Of a stretch of 64,000 nucleotides of DNA, positions 38,536 through 48,418 are shown in pieces. The position numbers were made by a program, and so were the translations under genes. The stretch spans positions 620,001-684,000 of the forward strand of contig CAWHVG010000003.1 of the NCBI GenBank assembly GCA_963832725.1, read 5' to 3'. Under the pieces are notes generated by a model. It did not search any database. It was not told the DNA's origin and worked only from the letters and a program-made list of their open reading frames with translations. Position 1 is the first letter of the stretch; every line of letters starts with the position of its first letter. The DNA is from JAEZBP01 sp963832725. GTDB lineage: Bacteria; Myxococcota_A; Polyangia; Polyangiales; Sandaracinaceae.

Positions 38536-39501
38536 GTGACCTCTCGCTGGACCATCTCGGACGCACACCTCGAGGCCGCCCGCGCCGCCGTCGGTGCCTA
38601 CGCGCGCCGTACTCCGCTGATCGACGTCTCGGCGCTCCTCGGCCCCGGCGCGTTCGCCAAGCTGGAGACCGAACAAGAGACCGGCTCGTTCAAGCTCCGC
38701 GGCGCGCTGGCCGCCCTCGCGTCGCTCGATCCCGAAGCGCGCGCGCGGGGTGTAGTGACCGCCTCGGCCGGCAACCACGGCTACGGTCTCGCCCGGGCCG
38801 GCGCGCTCCTCGGAGCGCGGGTCACCGTGTTCGTGTCCCGCACGGCGCCCGCGGTGAAGCGCGAGGGCATCGCCGCAGCCGGCGCGGAGGTCGAGCTGGT
38901 GGACGCGCCGAGCTACGACGACGTCGAAGCAGCCGCGCGCGAGGCCGCCGAGGCGCGCGGGCTGCCCTTCGTCAGCCCCTTCGACGACCCGGTCGTGGCG
39001 GCGGGCAACGGCGGGACGGTGGGCCTCGAGATCCTCGACGCGCTCTCCGACGTGCAGACGGTGGTGGCCCCGGTCGGCGGCGGCGGGCTGATCGCGGGGC
39101 TGGCGGCGGCGCGTGCCCACCGCGGCGCCGACTTCGCCCTCGTCGGCGTTCAGAGCGAGGCTTGCCCAGCGATGGTGCGGAGCCTCGAGGACGGGGCGGC
39201 ACATTTGCGCTTCTCCGGTGGGCCGACCCTGGCCGAAGGCCTCGAGGGCGGCGTGTCCGACTCCACCTACGCCATCGCGCGCGCCTCGCTGGCGCGGATG
39301 GACGCCGTCTCCGAGGAGGCCATCGCCGACGCGATGCGCCTCGCCGACGAGGCGCTCGGGATCCCGCTGGAAGGAAGCGCCGCCGTGGCGCTGGCCTGGG
39401 CGCTGGCGCATCGGGACGACCCCGCGCTCGAGCGCCCCTTCGTGCTCGTCCTCACGGGCCGCAACGTCGATCCCGGGGTGCTCCGCTCCATCCGCGGCTG
39501 A
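38536..39501 (+). CDS. PLP-dependent threonine dehydratase / serine racemase family protein
   Basis: About 321 residues. Fold-type II PLP enzyme: Lys in 'QETGSFKLRGALAAL', 'VVTASAGNHGYGLARAGALL', 'VSPFDDPVVAAGNGGTVGLE' and the Gly-rich phosphate loop 'VVAPVGGGGLIAGLAAA'. No ACT regulatory domain follows, so it is of the short catabolic or racemase type. Threonine dehydratase, serine dehydratase and serine racemase cannot be told apart here. The start is set at GTG 38536 because of the -10 box; the ATG at 38524 adds four residues. Confidence 0.85.
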   Translation: MTSRWTISDAHLEAARAAVGAYARRTPLIDVSALLGPGAFAKLETEQETGSFKLRGALAALASLDPEARARGVVTASAGNHGYGLARAGALLGARVTVFVSRTAPAVKREGIAAAGAEVELVDAPSYDDVEAAAREAAEARGLPFVSPFDDPVVAAGNGGTVGLEILDALSDVQTVVAPVGGGGLIAGLAAARAHRGADFALVGVQSEACPAMVRSLEDGAAHLRFSGGPTLAEGLEGGVSDSTYAIARASLARMDAVSEEAIADAMRLADEALGIPLEGSAAVALAWALAHRDDPALERPFVLVLTGRNVDPGVLRSIRG

Positions 39502-39504
39502 GTG

Positions 39505-39533
39505 TTTCCACGGTCATCCGCTGGGGTTAACGT
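39505..39533 (+). promoter_or_regulatory. Weak sigma-70-like promoter before moeB
   Basis: TTTCCA at 39505-39510, 17-nt spacer, TAACGT at 39528-39533. Right after the upstream stop codon and about 85 nt before the moeB ATG. Confidence 0.3.
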
Positions 39534-39620
39534 AGAAAGTGGCCTAAGGGTGCGGGAAGCTTGGGCGTCTTGACGTTCCCATGGCCGATTCCCATACTCC
39601 CTCGACCTTCGAGGAGCACC

Positions 39621-40802
39621 ATGTCCAAGACGTATTCCGACCTCCTCTCCGACGTGAAGACCAACGTCCGCACCGTGTCTCTCGACGAGGCGAAGCGGCG
39701 GCTCGACGCGCGCGAGCCCTACCTCTTCGTCGACGTTCGGGAGAAGGACGAGGTGCGCCAGGGCTTCATCCCCGGGGCGGTCCACATCCCGCGCGGCTTT
39801 CTGGAGATGCAGGCGGAGCAGAAGCTCCCCGACAAGAACGCGAAGCTCGTCGTCTACTGCGCGGGTGGCATTCGCTCGGCCTTCGCCGCCAAGACCCTAC
39901 AGGATCTCGGCTATGGCGACGTCGAGTCGGCGATGCCCGGATTCGTTCGCTGGAAGGACATGGGCTACCCGGTCGAGAAGCCGCCGGAGCTCACCTCGGA
40001 TCAGCTCGAGCGCTACTCGCGGCACTTGCTCCTGCCGGAGGTCGGCGCCAAGGGGCAGGAGAAGCTGCTGAAGGCGCGGGTGTTGTTGCTCGGCGCGGGC
40101 GGCCTCGGGTCGCCGGCGGCGCTGTATCTGGCCGCGGCGGGCGTCGGCACGCTCGGCATCATCGACAACGACGTCGTCGACGCGTCCAACCTCCAGCGGC
40201 AGATCCTCCACGGGACCTCACGCGTCGGCGTGCCCAAGGTGGAGAGCGGAGCCGAGCGCATTCGGGACCTGAACCCGGACGTGAAGGTGATCCCGTTCCA
40301 GGAGCGGCTCACCAGCGAGAACGTCGATCGCATCTTCGATCAGGGCTGGGACGTGGTGGTCGACGGGCTCGACAACTTCCCGACCCGCTATCTCGTGAAC
40401 GATGCGTCGGTGTGGAAGGACGTGCCCGTCGTGCACGGCAGCATCTTCCGCTTCGACGGGCAGGTGACGACCTTCTGGCCGAAGAAGGGCCCCTGCTATC
40501 GCTGCCTGTACCCGGAGCCTCCGCCGCCGCATCTGGCGCCGAGCTGCGCCGAGGCGGGCGTGCTCGGCGTGCTGCCCGGCATCATCGGCACCATCCAGGC
40601 GACCGAGGCCATCAAGATCATCCTCGGCCAGGGCGAGCCGCTGGTCGGGCGCCTTCTGACCTACGAGTCGCTGAAGATGCAGTTCCGCACGCTCAAGCTG
40701 CGGCGCGATCCCGAGTGCCCGGTGTGCGGCGACCACCCGACGATCACCGAGTACATCGACTACGAAGGCTTCTGCGCCGCGCCGGGGCTGGCCGCGGAAT
40801 AG
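39621..40802 (+). CDS. moeB: MoeB/ThiF-type adenylyltransferase with N-terminal rhodanese domain
   Basis: 393 residues from ATG at 39621 (GAGGAGC before it). Residues 12-115 are rhodanese: 'YLFVDVREKDEVRQGFIPGA' and active-site loop 'VVYCAGGIRSAF' with the sulfur-carrying Cys. Residues 130-385 are the E1-like domain: 'SRHLLLPEVGAKGQEKLLKA', 'LLGAGGLGSPAALYLAAAGV', 'NLQRQILH', the zinc pairs 'CYRCLYP' and 'CPVCGD', and the conserved Cys in 'APSCAEAGVLGVLPGIIGTI'. It activates the C-terminus of MoaD/ThiS-like sulfur carriers. MoeB-rhodanese proteins usually carry rhodanese at the C-terminus; here the order is reversed. Confidence 0.9.
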   Translation: MSKTYSDLLSDVKTNVRTVSLDEAKRRLDAREPYLFVDVREKDEVRQGFIPGAVHIPRGFLEMQAEQKLPDKNAKLVVYCAGGIRSAFAAKTLQDLGYGDVESAMPGFVRWKDMGYPVEKPPELTSDQLERYSRHLLLPEVGAKGQEKLLKARVLLLGAGGLGSPAALYLAAAGVGTLGIIDNDVVDASNLQRQILHGTSRVGVPKVESGAERIRDLNPDVKVIPFQERLTSENVDRIFDQGWDVVVDGLDNFPTRYLVNDASVWKDVPVVHGSIFRFDGQVTTFWPKKGPCYRCLYPEPPPPHLAPSCAEAGVLGVLPGIIGTIQATEAIKIILGQGEPLVGRLLTYESLKMQFRTLKLRRDPECPVCGDHPTITEYIDYEGFCAAPGLAAE

Positions 40803-40821
40803 CGCGACGCTCTCGACGCTC

Positions 40822-40866
40822 CGACGACGCGCCGCTTCTCCTCGGGAGGCGGCGCGTCGTCGTTCT
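40822..40866 (+). terminator. Strong hairpin terminator after moeB
   Basis: A 14-bp perfect stem CGACGACGCGCCGC / GCGGCGCGTCGTCG (40822-40835, 40849-40862) about 20 nt after the stop. Only a short T-containing tail follows. Confidence 0.75.
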
Positions 40867-41032
40867 CGAGCACACCCCTGGCCAGCATGGCCACCGCAAC
40901 GCACCAGGAACGAGCGCTGGAAGACACGAGAACATCGTGCTCGCTTCTCGGGAACCCTCTCGCCCGCCCGTTGTCGGGCTGACAGTCCTTTCGAGCTCCG
41001 AATCCCTCGGGCTCGCGACTTCCACGGACTGG

Positions 41033-41038
41033 TAGGCT
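41033..41038 (+). promoter_or_regulatory. Candidate -10 box before the 41046 lipoprotein gene
   Basis: TAGGCT with a 7-nt gap to the ATG at 41046; leaderless arrangement. No clear -35. Confidence 0.35.
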
Positions 41039-41045
41039 CGACGCG

Positions 41046-41915
41046 ATGATGAGGACCCTTTCCCGCTCGACGTTGCTCCTCTTCGTGCTCCTCTTCGTGC
41101 TCCTCGCCGGATGCGACAGCGACCAGGGGCATCACGAGCAGACGCAGATCCTCCACGACGATCAGCCGGCGGTGCTGCGCATCGTGCGGCAGGACCTGGA
41201 CCGCGGCGTCGTCGGCGTGCGGAAGGCCGCCGACATGATGGCGCGCGGCTTCTTGGTGGAGGATCCCGCCCGCCAGGAGCGGGAGATTCGCAGCGTGCTC
41301 CGCCGCGTGCAGGAGCCGCCCCACGCCATCGACGAGCTGATGGTCTCGCCGATCAGCTTCGTGGCCGCCGTGGGCACCGATGGGAAGGTCATCGCGCGCG
41401 ACGCGGAGCCCGATGCGATGCGCGGGTTCGATCTCGCGCGGGCGGCGCCGGTCGTGCGCCGGGCGCTCGAGGGCCACGGCGGCTACGCGCTCAGCGAGCT
41501 CCCGAGCGCGAACGAGACCGATCCGCCCTCGGTGACGGTGATCTTCGCCGCCCCCGCCCGGCACGACGGGCACGTGGTCGGCGCGATCGCGGCCGGGCTG
41601 CCGCTCTGGCGCCTCGGCCAGCAGATCACGAACCAATTCCAGCTCGAGCACGCGCGAGAGATCCGCAACGGCGAGCTGATCTGGGCGCTGATGTATCGGG
41701 GCGACACCTTCCACGAGCACGCCGGCTTCCCGCCGGATCTCCGGACGCTGGCGCCGCACGAGGCGGCCCGCGCGAGCCGCTTGGCCGCCAGCCCCGGCGG
41801 CTACACGGGCGAGCTCGAGCAGTTCGGTCGCTGGTACGGGTACGGCGTCTTGCCGCTGCCTTCGATCGGGCCCGACGTGGGTGTGATCCTCTTCCGTTCC
41901 GATCCGCCTCGCTGA
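41046..41915 (+). CDS. Lipoprotein with Cache-like sensor domain
   Basis: 289 residues. Signal peptide with lipobox 'LLAGC' (about 23). The mature part has a long helix ('VLRIVRQDLDRGVVGVRKAA') followed by a PAS-like fold: 'ISFVAAVGTDGKVIARDAEP', 'VTVIFAAPARHDGHVVGAIA' and 'GLPLWRLGQQITNQFQLEHA'. This matches the pattern of extracytoplasmic Cache domains that bind small molecules. There is no membrane-spanning output domain, so it would signal through a partner. Single gene. Confidence 0.6.
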   Translation: MMRTLSRSTLLLFVLLFVLLAGCDSDQGHHEQTQILHDDQPAVLRIVRQDLDRGVVGVRKAADMMARGFLVEDPARQEREIRSVLRRVQEPPHAIDELMVSPISFVAAVGTDGKVIARDAEPDAMRGFDLARAAPVVRRALEGHGGYALSELPSANETDPPSVTVIFAAPARHDGHVVGAIAAGLPLWRLGQQITNQFQLEHAREIRNGELIWALMYRGDTFHEHAGFPPDLRTLAPHEAARASRLAASPGGYTGELEQFGRWYGYGVLPLPSIGPDVGVILFRSDPPR

Positions 41916-41988
41916 TCGCCGAGGCGCCGACCGGCAGACCGCCGCCCCCTTTCCGGGCGCTCGCGCTGGACGAACGGGCGCCACGCCG

Positions 41989-41994
41989 TACAAC
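41989..41994 (+). promoter_or_regulatory. Candidate -10 box before the oxoprolinase gene
   Basis: TACAAC, 6 nt before the GTG at 42001; possible -35 CTGGAC 17 nt upstream. Confidence 0.35.
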
Positions 41995-42000
41995 CCGCCC

Positions 42001-45000
42001 GTGGGCGCGCGCTGGCGGTTCTGGATCGACCGCGGAGGGACCTTCACCGACTGCATCGGCCGGGACCCCTCGAGCGGTCGCCTGCGAGTCGTGAAGGTCC
42101 TCTCCTCGGACGAGGCGCCCATCGTCGGCATCCGCCACATCCTCGGCCTGGAAGACGACGCGCCAATCCCGCCCTGCGAGGTGCGGATGGGCACCACGTT
42201 GGCCACCAACGCCCTGCTGGAGCGTCGCGGGGCGCGCTCGCTCCTCGTCATCACCGAGGGCTTCGAGGATCTGCCGGAGATCGGCGACCAGGCCCGACCC
42301 GAGCTCTTCGCGCTGAACGTCCGCAAGCCGGCGCCGCTGGCCGAGGCGGTGCTCGGCGTGCCCTCGCGCGCCACGCCGGACGGCACGGTGCTGGCACGCG
42401 CCAATCGGGACACCGTGACCGCCGCCCTGCGCGCGCACGTGGCCGGCGGGATACGGAGCGTGGCCGTGGCGCTCCTCCACGCCACCCGCGCGCCGGCGCT
42501 GGAGAAGGAGCTCGGCGCGTGGGCCTCGGAGGCGGGCGTCCCCCACGTCTCGCTCTCGCACGAGGTCGACGCCGAGCAAGGCCTCCTCGCCCGCGCCGAC
42601 ACCACCGTCGCCGATGCCTATCTGACGCCGCTCTTGACCGACTACGTGGCCTCGCTCCGGCGTTCGCTGCCCGGCAGCGCCATCGCCATCATGCAGTCGA
42701 GCGGCGCGCTGGCTGACGCCGACCATTTCCGGGGCCGAAACGCCGTGCTGAGCGGGCCGGCGGGCGGCGCGGTGGCGCTGGCGCACATCGCCCGGCAAGC
42801 CGGGGTCGAGCGGGCCATCGGGTTCGACATGGGCGGCACCTCCACCGACGTCTGCCGCTATGACGGCGCGCTCGAGCGGACCTACGAGACCAAGGTCGCG
42901 GGCGTGCGCCTCCGTGCGCCGACCATGGCCATCCACACCGTGGCGGCGGGCGGCGGCTCCATCTGTCGCTTCGACGGCCGGCGCGTCCGGGTGGGGCCCG
43001 AGAGCGCCGGCGCGGAATCCCGGCCCCATCTGCTACGGGCGCGGCGGGCGCGAGCCGACCCTGACCGACGTGGCGGTGGCGCTCGGCCGCCTGCCGCCGG
43101 ACCGCTTCCCCTTCGCGCTCGAGGTGGAGGCCGCGAAGGACGCGTTCTCGGCGCTGGCCGGCCCGCTCTCGCGCAGCCCCGAGGACGTGGCGGCCGGCTT
43201 CTTTCACGTCGCGGTCGAGAACATGGCCGAGGCCATCCGGCGGGTCACCGTCTCGCGCGGGCACGACGCCAGGGACTACGCGCTGGTGGTCTTCGGCGGC
43301 GCGGGTGGACAGCACGCCTGCGCGGTGGCCCGGCGCCTCGGCATCGACCGCATCCTCGCCCATCCGCTGGCCGGCGTGCTGAGCGCGTTCGGGATGGGCG
43401 TGGCCGACGTGGGCTGGCACGGCGAGGCAGACGTCGGCGGCAGAGAGCTCGCGCCCGGCCTCGTGGCCTCGCTGGGTCCGACCTACGCCGCGCTGGAGAA
43501 GGAGGGCAGGGCGCTCCTCGGCGAGAGCGCGAAGGCGATCCGCCGCCTCGATCTCCGCTACCAGGGCACGGAGACGGGGTTCACGCTCGAGCTGGGCACG
43601 CTGGACGACCAGGCGCTGGACGACCAGCCCCTGAACGACCAGGCGCTGGCGGACGCGTTCTCCGCGCGCCACCGGGAGGAGCTCGGCTACGACCGGCCCG
43701 GCCATCCCATCGTCGCGACGACCGCCCGCGCCGAGGTGATCCGCGAGGCGGAGCCACCGCCCATCGACGTGGGCTTGCAAGACGGCCAGCCGCGGGTCGA
43801 GCGGCGCGTACGGGCGTGGATGGACGGGCACGACGTCGACGAGGTGCCGGTCTACACCCGCGAGCGGCTGGGCCAGGGCGCGCGCGTCGAAGGCCCGGCG
43901 CTGGTGCTCGAGGAGACGGGCGCGCTGGTCATCGAGCCCGGCTGGACGCTCGAGGTCGGCGAAGGCGGCCTGATCGAGCTCGAGGACACCGGCGGGCCGG
44001 CGCGCCTCGCCATCGGCGAAGAGCGCGACCCGGTGCAGCTCGAGGTCTTCGCCAACGCGTTCATGTCCATCGCCGAGCAGATGGGCGCCGTGCTGCAGCG
44101 GACGGCGGTGTCGACGAACATCCGCGAACGCCTCGATTTTTCGTGCGCGATCTTCGACCACGACGGCTCCCTCATCGCCAACGCGCCGCACATCCCGGTG
44201 CACCTCGGCGCCATGGGCGAGACGGTCCGGGCCGTCGTCCGGGCGCATCCCGAGCCCGCCCCGGGCGACGTCTTCGTCAGCAACGATCCGGCGGCGGGCG
44301 GCTCGCACCTGCCGGACATCACCGTGGTCAGCCCGGTGCACGACGGGGAGGGCACGCTCCGCTTCTTCGTGGCCAGCCGCGGCCATCACGCGGACATCGG
44401 CGGCATCACGCCCGGCTCGATGCCGCCCTTCTCACGCACGCTCGCCGAAGAGGGCGTCGTCTTCTCCGCCGACCGCATCGTCCACCAGGGCCGCTTCGAT
44501 CGGGAGGGCGTGCGGGCGCGCCTCTGTGGCGGTCCGTACCCGGCCCGCCGACCCGACGAGAACGTGGCCGATCTCGAGGCGCAGATCGCGGCCAACCGAA
44601 AGGGCGCGCGCCTCTTGACCGACCTCGCGGACCGCTACGGTTTCGACGTCGTCGCCGCCTACATGGCCCACGTGCAGGATGACGCGGCGTCGAAGGTGGC
44701 CGAGGCCATCGGCACGCTGCCGGACGGCGAGCACCGCTTCGAGGACGCGCTCGACGACGGCGCACCGGTGGTGGTGACGCTGCGGGTCGAGGGCGAGCGG
44801 ATGGAGGTCGACTTCGCGGGCACCGCCTCCGAGCTGAAGGAGGCGAACCTCAACGCGCCGCGCGCGGTGACGGTGGCGGCGCTCCTCTACGTCTTGCGCT
44901 GCCTGGTCGACGCTCCCATCCCGCTCAACGGCGGCTGCATGCGACCGGTCAGCCTGCGCATTCCCGCCGGCAGCCTGCTCGACCCTTCCGTCGGCCGCGC

Positions 45001-45544
45001 CGTCGCGGGCGGGAACGTGGAGACCTCCCAGCGCGTCGTGGACGTGCTGCTCGGCGCGATGGGACGTTGCGCGGCCAGTCAGGGGACGATGAACAACATC
45101 ACCTTCGGCGACGGGACCTTCGGCTACTACGAGACGCTCGCCGGCGGCGCCGGAGCGGGGGAGGGCTTCGACGGCGCCAGCGCCGTGCACACGCACATGA
45201 CCAACTCGCGCATCACCAATCCCGAAGTGCTCGAAGCGCGCTTTCCGGTCCGCCTCGTCCGCTTCGCGCGGCGGAGGGGCTCGGGCGGCGCGGGCCGCTT
45301 CCGCGGCGGCGACGGGCTCGTCCGCGAGTACGAGATGCTGGCGCCGCTGCGCTTCTCCATCCTCTCCGAGCGAAGGACGCGGGCGCCCTTCGGCCTGGCG
45401 GGCGGCGGCGAGGGCGCGCGGGGCAAGAACCTGCACCAGGGTCGCGAGGTTCCCGGCAAGGCGGTGCTGAACGTCGCGGTGGGCGAGCGGGTTCGCATCG
45501 AGACCCCCGGCGGCGGAGGCTTCGGTCCGGAGGAGCGCCGATGA
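42001..45544 (+). CDS. Fused HyuA-HyuB hydantoinase / 5-oxoprolinase (one apparent frameshift)
   Basis: About 1,180 residues from GTG at 42001. The N-terminal HyuA half: 'WIDRGGTFTDCIGRDPSSGR', 'MGTTLATNALLERRGARSLL', 'AIGFDMGGTSTDVCRYDGAL'; after an extra G at 43014-43015 it continues 'NPGPICYGRGGREPTLTDVA'. The HyuB half from about residue 680: 'LEVFANAFMSIAEQMGAVLQ', 'RTAVSTNIRERLDFSCAIFD', 'FVSNDPAAGGSHLPDITVVS', ending 'IETPGGGGFGPEERR'. The single-chain form is that of ATP-dependent 5-oxoprolinase, which turns pyroglutamate into glutamate. N-methylhydantoinase or acetophenone carboxylase relatives are usually two genes, so 5-oxoprolinase is preferred but not proven. Confidence 0.88.
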
Positions 45545-46047
45545 GGTGGCTCCGCCGGCTCCGGAGCCTGATCGTCGACCGCATCCTCGGGCTCCACGAC
45601 ACGCCTCACCGCATCGCGTGGGGCGTATTCCTCGGGTTCGTGGTCGCGTTCACGCCGACGGTCGGGATGCAGATGGTGATCTACCTGCTCATCGCGGCGG
45701 TCCTCAGGGCCAACAAGGTGAGCGGTATTCCGCCCATCTGGCTGACCAACCCGGTGACGGTGGTGCCCATCTACTACGGCTGCTGGCGGGTCGGCGCGTG
45801 GGTGCTGGGCACCGACGAGGATCCCGAGCGCGGCCGGCGGATCATCGAGCACCTCGCGGGCGGGGCGGGCTGGTCGTGGGGGCGGCTGCTCGAGGGGGCG
45901 TTCTGGAGCGAGCTGGGGCACACGCTGTGGTCGCTCGGAGCGGAGCTCTGGCTGGGGGGCGTGATCGTGGGCTCGCTCCTCGGGGCCGCGGCGTATCCGC
46001 TGACGCTCTGGGGGGTGCGGGCGTATAGGCGCGCGCTCGGGCACTGA
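45541..46047 (+). CDS. DUF2062 membrane protein
   Basis: 168 residues. 'HDTPHRIAWGVFLGFVVAFT', 'PTVGMQMVIYLLIAAVLRAN' and 'IPPIWLTNPVTVVPIYYGCW' are the DUF2062 signature, a two- to three-helix inner-membrane protein of unknown function, sometimes near glycosyltransferases. The ATG overlaps the oxoprolinase stop (ATGA at 45541-45544), so translation is coupled, though the reason is unclear. Confidence 0.85.
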   Translation: MRWLRRLRSLIVDRILGLHDTPHRIAWGVFLGFVVAFTPTVGMQMVIYLLIAAVLRANKVSGIPPIWLTNPVTVVPIYYGCWRVGAWVLGTDEDPERGRRIIEHLAGGAGWSWGRLLEGAFWSELGHTLWSLGAELWLGGVIVGSLLGAAAYPLTLWGVRAYRRALGH

Positions 46048-46183
46048 CCGGCTGCGTCTGGTTCGCTGGTCGCTGGTCGCTGGTTCGCTCTGGGGGCGGG
46101 GCTGCTGCTTGGCTGGATTGGGGGTCGCGGGGCTGTGCTTGGTCGCGGGCGGTCCTGATTGGGTGCCGGGGCTGCCGCGGACA

Positions 46184-46427
46184 ATCGTCCGGCGGGTCGT
46201 GGTGGCTCGCCCCCTCCTTCGAAGGGCCCCGCCCCCAGCGCCACGCAACGAACGATTCAAACGACGAATCGTTCGTCGCGCGGCGCGCTATGAGGCACCC
46301 CTAGGCGTCGGGGGCGAGCCCCCACGACCCGCCTACCGGGGTTTTCGGATGCAACGGGTTTCGTGCTGGTACGGGGCCCGGCGCACGCGCAAACGGCGCG
46401 CGTACGCCACGCCTGCTGCCGCCGGTC
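46184..46427 (+). repeat. Composite interspersed repeat, intact copy 2 (142-bp unit plus 48-bp core)
   Basis: 46184-46325 is the full 142-bp unit, with the same 11-bp hairpin (46248-46258 / 46266-46276) as copy 1. GAGCCCCCAC at 46316-46325 is present once, so this is the uninterrupted form of the site used by the IS at 9751. The 48-bp core lies at 46351-46398. From 46048 to 46183 a GGTCGCTGG-rich low-complexity stretch precedes it. No gene is supported. Confidence 0.9.
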
Positions 46428-46700
46428 GCTGCTCGCTCGCTGCGCTCGGGGAGGCCGGGGCTGCCGCCGGTCGCCGCGCGCTCGCTGCGCTCGGGGAGCC
46501 GGGGCTGCCGCCGGTTGCTGCTCGCTCGCTGCGCTCGAGGAGCCGGGGCTGCCACCGGTCGCTGCGCGCTCGCTGCGCTCGACGGGCCGGAGCTGCCGCC
46601 GGAGCTGCCGCCGGGCGCTGCTCGCTCGCTGCGTTCGGGGAGGCGTGCTGCCGCCGCTCGCGACTCGCTCGTTGCGCTCGGGCCGGACCCAGAGATCGCG
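46428..46700 (+). repeat. Tandem array, 44-56-bp units
   Basis: About five units opening with GCTGCTCGCTCGCTGCGCTC followed by a GGGGAGCCGGGGCTGCCGCC-like part. It shares the opening with the 73-bp array at 11433 but has a different second half. It occupies the same place behind the 48-bp core. Confidence 0.8.
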
Positions 46701-46781
46701 CGACGCGGGCTCGCGCCCGCAGTCACCGGCGCGGGGAGGCGGGCGAGCCGCGGCGGAGCGGCGCTCGTGCCTCTCGAGGGG

Positions 46782-47550
46782 TCAGTCCTCGAAGCGACCG
46801 TGGCGGCCCGCGCCCTTTGCGAAGCGGGTCGCGCCGGCCACCATCTGCGGGTCGCCGAGCACCTTCAGCCCGTGCGAGAGCTCGTTGGCGATGGCCTCGT
46901 CGAGCGGCAGCCCGGCTTGCTCGTAGGCGCTGAGGCAATCGTTCCGGAGGCAAGTCTGGGGGAACGACGCGATGGTCCGCGCCAACTCCTCCGCCGCCTC
47001 GCGGCCCCTGCCAGTGGGCACGACCCGGTTGGCCAGCCCGATCGCCAGCGCCTCCTCGGCGTGTACAGGCCGGCCGGTGAGGATGGAGATCCATCGCCCG
47101 GCTGAGCCCTATCAGCCGCGGCAGGCGGACCGTGCCCCCGTCGATCAGCGGCACGCCCCAGCGCCGGCAGAACACGCCGAGCACCGCGTCCTCCTCCACC
47201 ACCCGCAAGTCGCACCACAACGCGAGCTCGAGCCCCCCGGCGACCGCGTGCCCAGCGATGGAGGCGACGACGGGTTTGGTCAAGAGCATCCGGCTCGGCC
47301 CCATCGGTCCGTCCCCGTCGGGCTCGACGCGATTGGGCCTGCCCTCCGAGACTGCCTTGAGGTCCGCGCCTGCGCAGAAGGTGCCGTGGTCGCCGTGCAG
47401 CACCGCCACGCGGGCCTCGTCATCGGCGTCGAACGCCCGAAACGCGGCAGCCAGCGCCTCCGCCGTGTCCCGGTCGACAGCGTTCTTCACCTCGGGGCGA
47501 TCGAGCACGACGGTGGTGACAGAACCCAGCTTCTCGACGCGAACGCTCAT
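46782..47550 (-). CDS. Enoyl-CoA hydratase/isomerase family protein (one apparent frameshift)
   Basis: About 255 residues. Crotonase fold: 'VVLDRPEVKNAVDRDTAEAL', oxyanion-hole motifs 'FCAGADLKAVSEG' and 'IAGHAVAGGLELALWCDLRV', and 'GTVRLPRLIGLSRAMDLIL'. After an extra base at 47085-47086 it reads 'TGRPVHAEEALAIGLANRVV', then 'SFPQTCLRNDCLSAYEQAGL', to the stop at 46782. The catalytic Glu of true hydratases is not obvious; the 'WGVPLIDGG' stretch is typical of the EchA-like subfamily. Substrate unknown. Single gene, facing the tandem repeat. Confidence 0.85.
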
Positions 47551-47670
47551 GGCGCGCCAGCCTAGCCCGGATCATTCGCGATCGCGCGCTCACCCTCCCG
47601 AATCCTGGTGCTTCCACGAGCCTTCCCGTCACCCTACGAAATACGGCCGGTATTCGTCCGGGCGTACCCG

Positions 47671-48080
47671 GAGGCACCAGGAACCGGGAAAATCCGCGCT
47701 CTCGGGTACCCCGAGGCACGGAGAACCGGAAAATCCGCGCTTCGGGGTACCCGGAGGCACCAGGAACCGGGAAAATCCGCGTTCTCGGCTACCTCGAGGC
47801 ACGGAGAACCGGAAGAATCGGCGCTTCGGGGTGCCTCGAAGCACCCAGATCGGAAAATCCAGCGATTTTGGTGCTCCGAGGCACGCCAAAATGGCACGGT
47901 GTGCCAAAGTGGCATACCTCCGGGCACCCAGAATCGGAAAATCCAGCGATTTTGGTGCTCCGAGGCACGCCAAAATGGCACAGTGTGCCAAGGTGGCATA
48001 CCTCGGAGCACCCGAGGTCGGGAAAATCGGCGATTTCGCTGCCCCAGGGCACCCGAGGCCGGTGAATCGGCGGTCGCGCC
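47671..48080. repeat. Array of about ten 40-44-bp imperfect palindromic units
   Basis: Units begin GAGGCAC or GGGCAC and end in GGTACC- or GGTGCTCC-like sequence, so each is an imperfect palindrome with an AAAATCC(A/G)GCG centre. Alternate units resemble each other (1 and 3, 2 and 4, 5 and 7, 6 and 8), giving a higher-order period of 83-84 bp. Units 6 and 8 hold GGCAC-N-GTGTGCC-type hairpins. AT content is above that of the surroundings. No stable protein reading is favoured. 48081-48418 holds no gene; TATGCT at 48348 is a weak -10 candidate for mscS. Confidence 0.8.
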
Positions 48081-48418
48081 GGAGCCGATGGCGGGCCGGT
48101 GTGCCTTCGAGCGCCCGAGGGGGTGCGCGCCGGCGCTTCGCGTGCCCTCGGGATCCGGCAGCCGGAGGGTCGAGGCTGTTCCCGCTCCGCGTCTGGACGT
48201 CGGGCAGCGAGCCCACTCCCATCCCCGCGCTCGCTGCAATCTCGTCCCAGCCGCTGCGCCAGGTGCGCGCGTCAGCGTCGCGCCGGCGGCGAGACCGCCG
48301 GGCGTGGCGTCGCGCACACCGCCGCACATCCGAGACCGGCGATCGTTTATGCTCCGCGGCGTCGCGACCTCGCCGCGCCGCGCGCGCACCGACGGAGTCG
48401 TGGCAGGAGGAACAGCCG

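Noticed and set aside
42001..45544. Separate hyuA and hyuB genes
   Set aside because: The halves join without a stop once the single extra base at 43014-43015 is removed, and the HyuB half starts with no ribosome site.
47671..48080. CRISPR array
   Set aside because: No constant repeat separated by unique spacers, units of two alternating subtypes that vary along their length, and no cas genes in the window.
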